64,000 nt of DNA from Saccopteryx bilineata (GCF_036850765.1 NC_089493.1:167202140-167266139), one strand, 5' to 3'; shown: positions 42,078 to 52,015, counted from the stretch's first letter. Numbers and translations: made by a program. The notes: generated by a model from the sequence alone, not told the origin.

Positions 42078-42288
42078 GGCCTGACCTGTGGTGGCGCAGT
42101 GGATAAAGCGTCTACCTGGAAATGCTGAGATCGCCAGTTCAAAACCCTGGGCTTGCCTGGTCAAGGCACATATGGGAGTTGATGCTTCCAGCTCCTCCCC
42201 CCTTCTCTCTCTCCTCTCTCTCCCTCTCTGTTTCTCCTCTCTAATAATGAATAAATAAATTAATTAATTTAAAAAAAAACTTAAAAAA
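42078..42288 (+). mobile_element. tRNA-derived SINE, short Rhin-like form
   Basis: A plus-strand copy close to consensus: 'ggcctgacctgtggtggcgc', B box 'gccagttcaaaacc', CT tract, 'aatgaataaataaattaatt'. A perfect 16-bp duplication, GAAAAGGATCCCCACG, lies at 42062-42077 and 42289-42304. Confidence 0.95.
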
Positions 42289-42339
42289 GAAAAGGATCCC
42301 CACGTACATCCCCATGATAGCCCAATCCTTCACTTTCTA

Positions 42340-42500
42340 AAATTTTTTTTAAATTATCCAGTTTAGAGAGAAGAGAGAGAGGGAAGGGGAGGAGTAGGAA
42401 GCATCAACTTCTATGTGCCTTGACCAGGGCCAGGGTTTCGAACCAGCAACCTCAACACTCCAGGTAGACACTTTATCCACTGCACCACCACAGGTCAGGT
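42340..42500 (-). mobile_element. tRNA-derived SINE, short form
   Basis: A minus-strand copy: A/T-rich tail, 'gaagcatcaacttctatgtgccttgacc', 'gtttcgaaccagcaacctc', 'ccactgcaccaccacaggtcagg'. An imperfect duplication (ATCCTTCACTTTCTA / AGTCCTTCTCTTTCTA) flanks it, suggesting moderate age. Confidence 0.9.
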
Positions 42501-42660
42501 AGTCCTTCTCTTTCTAGATCCTGTTTAACTTGGTCTTCCTGTGGCGCCTGACAGGCCTCCTGGAATTTGAAGGCTTCCATTGTAGTCCCCAGGCTTTCTT
42601 TCTCCAGGGCTAAACAACCCTACTCCTTTCCTCCCAGATCCCATTAGTCTGTGGCTTCTT

Positions 42661-42857
42661 TGTTTGTTGGTTTTTAAATTTTATTTATTTATTTTTTTTT
42701 TTTAAGAGAGAGGAGAGGGAGAGGAAGGGGGTGGAGAGGCAGGAAGCATCAACTCATAGCTGTTGCTTCTTATACATGCTTTGACTGGGCAAGCCCAGGG
42801 TTTTGAACTGGTGACCTCAGCATTCCAGTCAAACCTCTGTGCCACCTCAGGTCAAGT
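42661..42857 (-). mobile_element. tRNA-derived SINE, short form, older
   Basis: A minus-strand, diverged copy with an extra insertion 'agctgttgcttcttat' in the body, 'tttgactgggcaagcccagggttttgaactggtgacctc' and end 'gccacctcaggtca'. An imperfect duplication 'tagtctgtggcttctt' / 'tagtctatggttttga'. Confidence 0.85.
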
Positions 42858-42969
42858 GTAGTCTATGGTTTTGAGTTCCTTCCTACTCATCTTCCTCTCC
42901 TCTGTGCTGCCTGATATGTCACTGGGACTCTTAGTAGTAGGGTCCAGAGCAGATCCCAGCATCCATAAG

Positions 42970-43430
42970 TATTTATAATTATTTATTCAGTAAGTGTTTA
43001 TTAAGTGCCTAGTAAGTACCAGGCACTGCCACACAGCTGGGGATATAGACAAGATCCCAGCTCTCCAGAGGTGTCTAATTCTGGTGGGGAAGTCAACATA
43101 CTAATATCAGATAAGCACAAAAATTAATACATAATTACTAAGTGAGATAAGGGATCTGACTAAAGGAACTTGGTAATATGAAAGCATCTAACAAAGGAAA
43201 CTGATTTAGTGTGGGAGGGAGATGGTTGGACCACCCTCAGCTTCCTAACATCAAAAGGATATAGGCTTTTACCTAGGATGTAGAGAAAGAAAGAAACAGT
43301 ATTCAAGGTGGTAGAAACAGACTATGCAAAGGCCCTATGGCAAGAAGGAGCTCAAGGATCTAAAGAAGCCACTGGGGTGTAGGGGTAGGTTGTCCTCAGC
43401 AAGGAGTTGACTTGATTCTAAAAAGCATGG
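42970..43430 (-). repeat. L2 LINE fragment, reversed
   Basis: 'ttattaagtgcctagtaagtaccaggcactgcc', 'ggggatatagacaagatccc', 'ttctggtggggaagtcaac' and 'gactatgcaaaggccctatggcaagaagg' follow reversed L2. Confidence 0.65.
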
Positions 43431-43489
43431 AAAGATACAAAGATGTTTATACAATAAGAGCTGATTGAAATTTGCTTCAAAAAGACATA

Positions 43490-43870
43490 TCAAGTGGCTG
43501 TGCTACAGCAGTTCTAAGCTTTTGTACTTGCTGTTCCTTCTGCCTGAGATGCTCTGTTCCCAGGTCTTTCTGAGGCTGAACTGTTCTCATTATTCAGGGC
43601 TTTGCCTAACCCACCCAGCCAAAAGGAGCTCCCGCTATATGCCCTGCCACTCTCTAGCCCTTTATTTTTTATAGCACTTTCACAATCTGAAATTGAATTA
43701 TTTATTTCTTTGCATGTTTACTCTTGCTTTCTCCTCTCAGTGAGAAAATAAGAAAAGAAACTCTGTACGGGCAGGAATTTTGTTAGTGACTACTGCATTA
43801 TAGCATTGACATAGTGCTGGCACATAGTAGGTCCTCAATAAATAATAAATGGACAAATGGATTAATTACT
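43490..43870 (+). repeat. L2 LINE 3' region
   Basis: 'cttttgtacttgctgttccttctgcctgagatgctctgttcccagg', 'ttattttttatagcactttcacaatctg', 'gcacatagtaggtcctcaataaataa'. A full L2 3' end, in the opposite orientation to the L2 just upstream. Confidence 0.8.
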
Positions 43871-44206
43871 GAATGTACTCCAAGATCAAATGACATATGT
43901 TGACCCACCAATACACATATATAAATGTATAGATATTTATGAGCAAGTGTGTATGTGCCCCAAATCACACAGCTATGCCCCTCACCTATACAGATCACCT
44001 CTCAAGGGGCCTCTTAGACAATCCAGAGTCATGGCCTATACAGTTCATTATACTAGTTCAGCTAATCAATACCCACCCCTCTGGCTGGATGAGGACCTGT
44101 ACAGGAAGGCATGTCTCAGGTCAGCTGTTGATTAATCAAAGATAAGGGTGGAATTTTAAGTGTCCTATGGGAGGGGCAATAAAAAGAGATCAGTCTACGT
44201 GACCTG
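43871..44206. other. Non-coding stretch, nothing recognised
   Basis: No gene or named repeat seen. Short chance frames only. Confidence 0.4.
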
Positions 44207-44224
44207 AAAGAAGTAGAGCCTCTC

Positions 44225-44331
44225 GTCCGTACCAATTGGCTCAGTGATAGAACGTGTAAATGTCCCAGGTTCAATTCCAGTGCAGGGCACACAGAAGAAG
44301 CGACCATCTGCTCTTCCCTCTCTCACCCTTC

Positions 44332-44389
<58 letters not shown>

Positions 44390-44624
44390 TCTCTTCCTCT
44401 CCCACAGCCATGGCTTGATTGGCTTGAACATATCGGCCCCAAGGGCTGAGGATGGCTCTGTGGAGCATCTGCCTCAGGAGCTAAAAATAGCTCAGTTGCT
44501 AGCATGGCCCTAGATGAGCAGAGCATTGCCCTATAGAGGTTTGCTGGTGGGACCCTGTTGGGGTGCATGTGGGAGTCTGTCTCTCTATCTTTTTTCCTCT
44601 CACTTGGGAAAGAAGAAAAAAAAA
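44225..44624 (+). mobile_element. Older relative of the CTCF-motif SINE
   Basis: A plus-strand, tRNA-headed SINE: 'accaattggctcagtgatagaac' (A box), 'caggttcaattcc' (B box), (CT)n at 44337-44381, 'ctgaggatggctctgtggagc', 'tgcctcaggagctaaaaatagc', 'gcatgtgggagtctgtctctc', then an A tail. An 18-bp duplication, AAAGAAGTAGAGYCTCTC (one mismatch), lies at 44207-44224 and 44625-44642. The region homologous to the CTCF-like pair reads 'gagcattgccctatagagg' and does not match the motif. Confidence 0.9.
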
Positions 44625-44823
44625 AAAGAAGTAGAGTCTCTCAAAGGCTCCATCTCCCTGACTCCCAACCCGCGATCTTCTTACCCAGCCTACCTCCCAT
44701 TGTTCTCCAAGTCCTATTCTCCTGGGAGTGACTGAACCAGGCATTGTGTGGGAGCTAGACTAGTGAGAGTAGAATTTAGTGGGATTTACAGAGTTTGGGA
44801 ATTTGATGTCTGGGCAACTTTTT

Positions 44824-45178
44824 TTTTTTTTTTTTTTAAGAGAGAAAGAGACAGGAAGGAAGAGCGATGAGAAGCATTAAATTGTAGTTGTGTCATTTAG
44901 TTATTCATTGACTGCTTTCTCATATGTGCCTTGACTGGGTGGCTAAAGCCAAGCCAGTGACCCCTTGCTCAAGCCACTGACCTTGGGCTTCAAGCTAGCA
45001 ACCTTTGAGCTCAAGCCAGTGACCTTGGGATCATGTTGATGATCCTATGCTCAAACTGGTGTGCCAGTGCTCAAGTCAGATGACCCACACTCAAGCCGGC
45101 TACCTTGGGGTTTCTAACCTGGGGCCTCAGCATCCCAGGTCAATACTCTATCCACTGTTCCACCACCAGTCAGGTTAA
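44824..45178 (-). mobile_element. tRNA-derived SINE, long form
   Basis: A minus-strand long SINE with poly(T), 'gatgagaagcattaaattg', 'catatgtgccttgactggg', at least five 'caagcc(a/g)(g/c)tgaccttgg'-like modules and end 'ccactgttccaccaccagtcagg'. Duplication GCAACTTTTT at 44814 and 45179. Confidence 0.9.
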
Positions 45179-45384
45179 GCAACTTTTTAAACAAGTATTT
45201 CCTAAATGCAAGGCATGACTAGGGACTGCCACATTCTTTCATAGTAGCTGCTTCCGAGAAGAGTGTGAAAAATTATTTAGGTAGAAACTTTAGGAGTAGA
45301 AGCTTTGTGTTCTTAGACTACACATGGGCTGGGGTGGGTATAGGGGGTAGAGTTAATTCCCAGTTGGGGAACACTGGGATAGCT

Positions 45385-45590
45385 TATTATAGTATTATTT
45401 AAAATAAAGACCATGTTGATTGTGGACTTATTGTATTACGCTCTTTTTACATGGATTTTCTCACTCCTCACTATAAACCAGTGTAATATGTGATTACTAT
45501 TATCATACCATTTACAGATGGAAAGACTAAGGTTCGGGGGCGGGGGTTAAGCAACTTGCCCCAATTTTCAACCTCTATTAAGAGGTAGAG
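45385..45590 (-). repeat. MIR SINE, reversed
   Basis: 'gtattacgctctttttacatgg', 'atcataccatttacagatggaaagactaagg', 'gttaagcaacttgcccc' is reversed MIR. Confidence 0.75.
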
Positions 45591-45593
45591 TGG

Positions 45594-45786
45594 GCCTGAC
45601 CTGTGGTGGTGCAGTGGATAAAGTGTCAACCTGGAAATGCTGAGGTTGCTAGTTCAAAACCCTGGGCTTGCCTGGTCAAGGCACATATGGGAGTTGATGC
45701 TTCCAGCTCCTCCCCCCTATCTCTCTCTCTCTCTCTGTCTCTAAAATGAATAAAATAAAAATTTAAAAAAAATTAAAAAAAAAAAA
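45594..45786 (+). mobile_element. tRNA-derived SINE, short form
   Basis: A plus-strand copy: 'ggcctgacctgtggtggtgc', 'gctagttcaaaacc', 'ggtcaaggcacatatgggag', CT tract, A-rich tail. An imperfect flanking repeat 'agaggtagagtgg' / 'agagagtgg'. Confidence 0.9.
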
Positions 45787-45840
45787 GAGAGTGGATTTTC
45801 AAGCTCAAGAGGAGGGTCCAGACCCCTGCTCAATTTTTTT

Positions 45841-46046
45841 TTATTCTTTTTTTTTTTTTTTTTAGAGAGAGAGGAGAGGGAGAGACAGAGAGAGAGAGAC
45901 AGAGAGAGAGAGAGAGAAAGAAGGGGGGGAGGAGCTGGAAGCATCAACTCCCATATGTGCCTTGACCAGGCAAGCCCAGGGTTTCGAACCAGCGACCTCA
46001 GCATTTCCAGGTCGACGCTTTATCCCACTGTGCCACCACAGGTCAG
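45841..46046 (-). mobile_element. tRNA-derived SINE, short form (cluster member 1)
   Basis: A minus-strand, near-consensus copy: T tail, (AG)n, 'ggagctggaagcatcaac', 'gtttcgaaccagcgacctc', 'aggtcgacgctttatcc'. Duplication GCTCAATTTTTT at 45829-45840 and 46047-46058. Confidence 0.93.
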
Positions 46047-46058
46047 GCTCAATTTTTT

Positions 46059-46204
46059 ATTTTTTATTTTTTTTTATTCAATTGATTTTATTGAGAGAGT
46101 AAGAGGGAGAGAGACAGGAAAATTGATCTGTTCCTGTATGTACCCTGACTGGGGATCAAACCAGCAACCTCTGTACTTCAGGACAATGCTCTCACCAACT
46201 AATT
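46059..46204 (-). mobile_element. VES-like SINE (cluster member 2)
   Basis: Minus strand: 'attcaattgattttattgag', 'gatctgttcctgtatgtaccctgactggggatcaaaccagcaacc', 'ggacaatgctctcaccaac'. It ends next to the second copy of the AGACCCCTGCTC target. Confidence 0.85.
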
Positions 46205-46219
46205 AAGACCCCTGCTCTT

Positions 46220-46423
46220 GCCTGATCTGTGGTGGTGCAGTGGATAAAGCATCAACCTGGAATGCTGAGGTTGCCGTTTGGAAACCCTGGGCTTGTCTGG
46301 TCAAGGCACGTATGGGAATTGATGCTTCCTGCTCCTCTCCCCTTTCTCTCTCTCTCTCTCTCTCACTCTCTCTCCTCTCTAAAATGGATAAATAAATATT
46401 AAATTTAAAAAAAATGTTCTCTT
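46220..46423 (+). mobile_element. tRNA-derived SINE, short form (cluster member 3)
   Basis: Plus strand: 'gcctgatctgtggtggtgcagtgg', 'tggtcaaggcacgtatggg', CT tract, A-rich tail. Flanked by AAGACCCCTGYTCTT at 46205-46219 and 46424-46438. Confidence 0.93.
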
Positions 46424-46438
46424 AAGACCCCTGTTCTT

Positions 46439-46635
46439 TTTTTTTTTTTAATATTTTATTTTTAACTTTATTCTGTTTTGTTTTGTTTTTTTTTATAGAG
46501 AGAGAGAGAGAAGGGAGAGGAGCAGAAAGCATCAACTCCTACATGTGCCTTGGCCAGGCAAGCCCAGGGTCCCGAACCGGTGACTTCAGTGTTCCCAGGT
46601 CGACACTTTATCCACTGCGCCACCACAGGTCAGGC
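46439..46635 (-). mobile_element. tRNA-derived SINE, short form (cluster member 4)
   Basis: Minus strand: T tail, (AG)n, 'gcatcaactcctacatgtgcc', 'gtcccgaaccggtgac', 'ccactgcgccaccacaggtcagg'. Flanked by AAGACCCCTGTTCTT at 46424-46438 and 46636-46650. Confidence 0.93.
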
Positions 46636-46650
46636 AAGACCCCTGTTCTT

Positions 46651-47600
46651 AATCAGAACGGTGATCATAGCTAGGTCTGAAGCAAAAGTAAGACTTGGGC
46701 GAGCAGACAGAAGTCCATTCTAGGAGAAGGCCACAGCTTGTGCAAAAGCTGGTAGGCACTGCTTCCAGGTCTGCCTGATTTTTAGTAGTCTGCCATGACA
46801 AAGTAACCACTTGAGCTAAAACTGACCCAGGTCTGCCTGTTTTTAAAAATCTCTAGTAGCCTAGGATCCTAGGAAATTAAAAAAAAAAAAAGAAAAAAAA
46901 AAGAAAAGCCAGCTGTTTCCTTTCTCCAGTCTTTAGCAGGTTATCACCAGGATGGACTCCTGCCCTAGGTATGACTTTCACCAGTGTCCCAAACATAACT
47001 TATTGTAAGAGTGGACATGGAGGTTGAGGGGACAGTACTTCTAATGAATTGGTCTTCTCCCTACCCTGGCTGGGGATGTGGGCCACTTGGGGACACTCTG
47101 GGCTAAACTGGTCTTCTGTCCATTTGCATCCCTGCCTCCTAATTCATTTCATTCCAACCAATAGATTTGAAGTATGCAAATTTGATGACTAGGCAAAGAA
47201 ATGATTGGCTCATTTTACCCTGATGTAATAATGCCACTATTCAAGTAACTCCTATTACCCCACCCTCACCCCAATTCAGGGCTTTTGATGATGTTTCTGG
47301 CAAACCAACTCTTCTATTTCCCCTGTCTCATTCTGAGTTAGTGAATCACTTAAAAATGCCCAACTCATCTCCCAAGGGATGGGATGTGTGGAGGAGCAGG
47401 AAGCTAGCACCCTTAGGCCTCAACTACTCTATAGTCCTACTGGGAGGCCCCAGATGCCTTGCTAGCTGTGAGTAGCATCAAATCCAGGACTACAGAGCCC
47501 ATTTACTAAGAGATTTTGTGAGAATCCATGTCCAAAGGCTTCCTGAAACCAAAACCCAGCATATCTCGGCTGCTCCTTTCAGCCCCTAATTTAGTAATTC
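46651..47600. other. Non-coding stretch, nothing recognised
   Basis: An A-rich patch lies at 46878-46905. 'ctgatttttagtagtctgccatgacaaagtaacc' and a second 'aggtctgcct' hint at an old local duplication. No gene or named repeat. Confidence 0.4.
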
Positions 47601-47619
47601 TATTGAGAAAAAGAGATTG

Positions 47620-47960
47620 TGGGTTTTTTTATTTGGTGTGATTTATTCTTTTATCATATAAATAATAATAATTTACACAAAGCTCTTCCCCAAACAGAAA
47701 AGAATCTGTACATAAAAATAAACAAAAATTAAACTGAGCTGGGCCTGGTGCCCAGAAAACCAGCCAATTCCAAACACAACCATGGGGATAAATTCTTCCA
47801 GGTCCTAGGAGCTCTGGGGCCTTGGCTGGAATTCTGGGTGGAGGCTCTGGTTCTGGAAGCCATTGCCTCCTCTTTTCTGGATCCTGGGCAGAATGATGGC
47901 ACCCCCTGGCCGCCAGCATTCACGGAGAGCCAACCAGCAGGCTCTTTGGGCTGGGAGGTG
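47620..47960 (-). other. Candidate 3' end of a minus-strand transcript
   Basis: On the minus strand an AU-rich, single-copy stretch reads 'tttttatgtacagattc', 'gtgtaaattattattattt', then two AATAAA signals (complement of TTTATT at 47642-47647 and 47628-47633), then a U-rich 'ctctttttctc'. This is the usual layout of a vertebrate 3' UTR end. No homologous coding exon was recognised upstream (higher coordinates), so the gene is not named. It could also be an AT-rich conserved block. Confidence 0.4.
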
Positions 47961-48740
47961 TGTGGGATTTAGAATAGTCAATTTTTAAAACTCCTGGGTA
48001 GTATTGCTTGCTGCTGTTTTCCAGGGACTGTAAGAGCTGCTGTGGCTAGGAAATGGGGTATTGGTCAACACCCAAAGTGGGTGGCAGCTGCCTATAATTC
48101 CATTTTTCCCCTGCAGCTCATTAGAGGCACAGGTTGGGTAGAATATCCTCTGATCTTCTTTTCTCTTGAAGTTTCGACCCCCTTCCTGGAGGCTTGTTAT
48201 TTCTATAGATATTGAAAGATGACAAGCAATCTCCTTTGCCATTGATTAATTTTCCTCAACAGACATTCTTTGGTTGTTTGCAGTGTCTTTCCCCACCACC
48301 CCTCTTATTTCCAGAAAAGTCTCTAAGAGGGAGCCTGCCTCTCCACATTCCAGCTTTGTACCTTTACTTGAGAGGGAGTATAGGTAGCTGGGGGAGACTG
48401 TCAGCCCTCTCCTCCCACCCTGAGGCAGGAGTAACTTCTGCATTAGTCTCTAGGTTCACAGTCATTCGCAGTTAAGGATTTTCAAGATGGTGAAGGTGAT
48501 GCCGATAGTGAGCGTGATAATGGTGAAGATGATGATGCAGAAATGACGGGGAAGATCAAGAGGAAGGGGAGTGTGCTGTCAATCTGAAGCCTTTCATGTG
48601 TCTGGGGCAATTACCTAGCTTAGACTGAAATGAAAAAAAAGAAAATGATAGATTTTGAAGGTGGCACTGATGGCAACGTGATGGTGAAAGTAAGGAACAG
48701 GAGACGGGGAAAATGAAGGTCTCTGCGTGCAGGTGAAGCT
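47961..48740. other. Single-copy stretch, possible continuation of the UTR
   Basis: If the transcript end at 47.62 kb is real, this would be 3' UTR. The minus frames at 47985-48242 and 48246-48443 match no family I know. A GAT/GGT-rich patch lies at 48486-48540. Confidence 0.3.
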
Positions 48741-48744
48741 TCAG

Positions 48745-48960
48745 GTGAAGAGCAGCAGCAGAAAGGGGTTAAGAGCTGAGATTCTGGGCCAGACATTCTG
48801 GTTTCAAATTCTAAACCCAGCACTTATTGCTTAGGTTGGTTATTTAACTTCTCTGAGCCTCAGCCTCGCCATCTGTAAAATGGGAATAGGTACCTGCCTC
48901 ATGGAGTTGCTGGCAATATATGCAAACTACCAGCTAATGAGAGACACTGTGTAAGGCTGG
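48745..48960 (+). repeat. MIR SINE
   Basis: 'ggttatttaacttctctgagcctcagcctcgccatctgtaaaatggg' with 'ctgcctcatggagttgctgg' is a near-complete MIR. Confidence 0.88.
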
Positions 48961-48988
48961 GTGATGTCAGGTGTCGATGGGGGTTACA

Positions 48989-49024
48989 GCTTTGTGGCCC
49001 TTATCGAAGTAAGGGCCACAAAGC
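48989..49024. repeat. 15-bp perfect hairpin
   Basis: Arms GCTTTGTGGCCCTTA (48989-49003) and TAAGGGCCACAAAGC (49010-49024) are exact complements around the 6-base loop TCGAAG. It lies just past a MIR end. Confidence 0.97.
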
Positions 49025-50105
49025 ACAGTAGGCAGCACAGGAAGGTTCAGGAGACCTTGGTCATCACTTTATGTGATTCCCCCTGTCCAGGCCTTGGCTG
49101 CCTTGCAAGTGAAATAATTGAAGTGAATAATATTAGGACTTCAAAAGTCCCCTTGTGCAGTAAAGTTCTATGTGTGTGTGACTAATCTCCGGCCCTATGG
49201 GGATATCCAGGCCCAGACAAGACCTGACAGATCTGGAGGTCCAGGTGTCAATTCAGCAGGCACATCTGGACCAGGGGTCAAACAGAAGGAGAGGCTGAGC
49301 ACGTTGCACCAGCCTCCTTCTGGGGCAATGGAGAGGGGAAAGGTGAGCTCTTGCCTGGAGGAGGAGGATCCAGCTGCCCTTCACTCCAAGGCAGTTGACA
49401 GGTCTCAAAGTGCCGCCCTGGTGGGGCCACACACTGCAGATCCTACTTATACCGTGACTGTGGCCGAGTCATGCTGCGCCCACATGCAGTTTCCTTAACA
49501 CAACCAGCCTCTCCCAGTTGTGATCCTTGTTCACATTCTCCACCACTCTTTTCCTTCCCCCTAGGGTTAGAGGACAGAAATGAGAAGCAAAGATCACTCA
49601 TGCACAGTGTCTAATTGAATCTTTATACAACTCCTCTTATTTGGGTCCTGCCTAAGAAGATCAGAGCCCACTAACGCCCCTAGAACCAACAGGCAGCTGG
49701 CTGTCAGAGGCTTCACGGGAGGAATTGACCACAGGAAGTTCTTCCTCTTTCCTGCCCCAGCAGGAGCTGGTGCTTTGGGCTCACTGGCCTCTGAAAGTGA
49801 AAGGTGAGGGATAGGCTGGCCTTCAGTGTCGAAGATCCTTTATCAGACCCTTGCCTCTCCTCCTGACAAGGTACTGTGGGCTCTCCAGCATCAGCCACTC
49901 ACCCCATTGAAGAAGGGAGAGCCCCACCACGCCCCATTCCAGTCTTGGAACTGCATTCACATTTGGTCAATGGTTGGGACATAACTTCTATCCAGTACCT
50001 GAGGCCTACCTGGTGACACCTGCCCTCCAGCCTACCGCTTGGCTCAGGTCCCAATCCAGCTGGGCTCAGTGTACATTTGCATTTGATTGATGCTTAGAAA
50101 ACATA
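49025..50105. other. Non-coding stretch, no gene supported
   Basis: The 108-residue frame at 49172-49498 has no domain I recognise. 'taattgaatctttatacaactcctcttatttggg' is MIR- or L2-like. Otherwise nothing. Confidence 0.4.
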
Positions 50106-50315
50106 ATACAAATATTAATAATCCACTTATTGAGCTCCTAAATGTGCAGCCTTTATGCTAGATGTTCCACATGCATCACCTTACTGAATCCTCAGTTACA
50201 GACGAGGCTCGGAGAAGTTAGGTCCCTTGTTCAAGGTCAAAGCATTGGAAAGCACCAGAGTCTGGATTTACAGACTTCCTGATGCCATGGCTGTGCTTTT
50301 ACCCACTAAACTATG
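50105..50315 (-). repeat. MIR SINE, reversed
   Basis: 'attaataatccacttattgagctcctaaatgtgcagcc', 'cagacgaggctcggagaagttagg', 'gttcaaggtcaaagcattgg' is reversed MIR. Confidence 0.8.
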
Positions 50316-51150
50316 CACCTCCCACTGGGAAGGACCTGAGGTCCCCTTCCTGACACTCGGTAAACAATGCATGTTGAGGACTGCGTGGAAAGTCAAGGAG
50401 TGGCCACTCAGGCCTCAGATCTGCATGTCTACCATGATCTCCTGTTTACCTGGGACAGTCCAGGGAGCCTCCCAGGAAAGCTGGAGCAGAGCCCAGGACT
50501 ACCCAGACAGCTCAAGGAGGCTGCCAAGTCTCTGCTGAGTCAGCAAACTCCCATCTGTTGGCACCTCCATGAGCTCACTATGAGAACCCCCCTCAATATC
50601 TTTTAGCCCTTTCTCCCTCCATCAAAGTGACTCTTCAACCTCTCTCTTCCCTTTTACCTCCCTTACATCCAGAATGTTCTCTGCAGTACCCCCATTCTTT
50701 CTTCCTCCTGTAGCCCCAGACCTCTGTAATTAGACTGGTCCACCTACAAATCTCCCAGTTGGGCTTCTCTTTGGGGTTCCAGTCTCAAGACACATTTCTG
50801 TATCTTGCCTGTGTTCTATAAATCAAATGAAGCCCTGAGTCTCCTGGCGGCTGTTCCGGACCCACCCCCCTCCCAGCAACTTCTCCCAGCACACCAGCTG
50901 CACAATGCAGTCAGGGGAAGGGGGTGGACCGGCAGAAACCAGCTTGTTTCTGAGGCTGGAAAACAGAACTGTAGGAAATTAACAGGCTGAGAAATGTCTG
51001 CTCGGCTCCGTGTTTGTTTTGCGCCCTCAGTCTTTCTCTCTGCAGTTCCCTCCTCCTGCCCCTGCCACCTCCATGGTCTCTCACCCCCCGCCACTCAGCG
51101 TGGGCGCCTGGGGTTGGGGATGGGGAGCGGCTCTGCAGGAAGGTGCACCT
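50316..51150. other. Non-coding stretch, no gene supported
   Basis: Several frames (50227-50538, 50367-50606, 50816-51094) without recognised domains. Single-copy, GC-rising towards 51 kb. Confidence 0.4.
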
Positions 51151-51151
51151 T

Positions 51152-51223
51152 ATTGTTTGTGTGTGTGCTCGCGTGTATGTGTGTTCGTGAGCGCGCGCGC
51201 GCATGCGTGTGCGTGTGCGTGTG

Positions 51224-51254
<31 letters not shown>

Positions 51255-51255
51255 T
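51152..51255 (+). repeat. Compound (TG)n/(GC)n/(CGTG)n repeat
   Basis: Alternating purine-pyrimidine run including GCGCGCGCGCGCATGCGTG (about 51191-51210) and pure (GT)n at the end. A strong left-handed-DNA-prone sequence. The chance frame through it encodes Val/Cys runs. Confidence 0.95.
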
Positions 51256-51297
51256 TAGGGATGGCAGACCTTACCCCTCCATCCGAGGCAGCTTAGC

Positions 51298-51390
51298 CAG
51301 AAACGCCAGCGGCAGAGACAATCGCGCGGGTAGGGATGCTTAGCGCGGAGCCGGCAGAGCCGGCGGAGCCCGCGGGCAGGCACAGAAGCA
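51298..51390. promoter_or_regulatory. Short CpG-rich block
   Basis: Dense CpG: 'aacgccagcggcagag', 'aatcgcgcgggtaggg', 'agcgcggagccggcagagccggcggagcccgcggg'. Too short for a classical CpG island, and no exon or TATA box was recognised. It could be a minor promoter. Confidence 0.35.
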
Positions 51391-51480
51391 CCACACAAGA
51401 AATTGATTCCATTAAAAAGTAATCTTAAATTTAATAAAAGTTATGATTTGATTATAGCCACAGAACCTACAGGCAAGAGG
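51385..51480. promoter_or_regulatory. Candidate conserved non-coding element
   Basis: Directly after the CpG block: 'agaaattgattccattaaaaag', 'taatcttaaatttaataaaag', 'gatttgattatagcc'. A sharp switch from GC-rich to AT-rich single-copy DNA with ATTA cores. Inference only. Confidence 0.35.
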
Positions 51481-51789
51481 GGGAGGGGGTGGATTCTAGC
51501 GATGGATAAACAGAAAGGGGAAAAAAATGAGGGGGAGGGGCAGGACAGAGATGCTTAGGTTCCCATGGATGAGAGGATGGAAAGACCTGGGGGCGGGGAA
51601 TGAGACCATTTTCCTCCCTCAGATAGAAGAAGAAAGCCTGTGGCTGGTTTCCAAGAAGGAAGCAGAGTGAGGAATGAGTGGAGATTCAAGTTCTCAAAAG
51701 ATAGAGCGATTGGAGGAGGCTGTGGCCTGGAGGGAGGCCTGGGGAAGGTGGCTATGCAGGGAGGTGGCCCTGAGCCCTGGGAAGGTAGC

Positions 51790-52015
51790 TAAGAAACACA
51801 CAGCACCAATTTAGCAGTCAACAGGCAGTCCTGGGTTTCGATTCCTGGTCAGCCACTTCGTAGTGTCATGACTTAACCTTTCAGACCCTCAGTTTCGTCT
51901 TCTGCTAAATGGAGCTATGAAGATAGCACCTGCCACACAAGGTGGTCGTAAGGATGAATGACACTATACAGGTGCAGTATCTGACATATCCCAGGTGCCC
52001 AGTAAAAGATAGTTC
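51790..52015 (+). repeat. MIR SINE
   Basis: 'agtcctgggtttcgattcctggtcagccacttcg', 'atgacttaacctttcagaccctcagtttcgtc', 'ggtgcccagtaaaag' is plus-strand MIR. 52016-52799 beyond it holds no recognised gene, with a C run at 52303-52315. Confidence 0.85.

Noticed and set aside
44195..44568. Arg/Glu-rich minus-strand proteins
   Set aside because: These are readings of the (CT)n expansion inside the SINE at 44225.
45594..46650. Tandem repeat array or CRISPR-like array
   Set aside because: The repeated units are SINEs in both orientations with target duplications, and the host is a mammal.
51298..51390. Full CpG-island promoter
   Set aside because: The CpG-dense part is under 100 bp and no exon, splice donor or TATA box was recognised, so it is listed only as a candidate.
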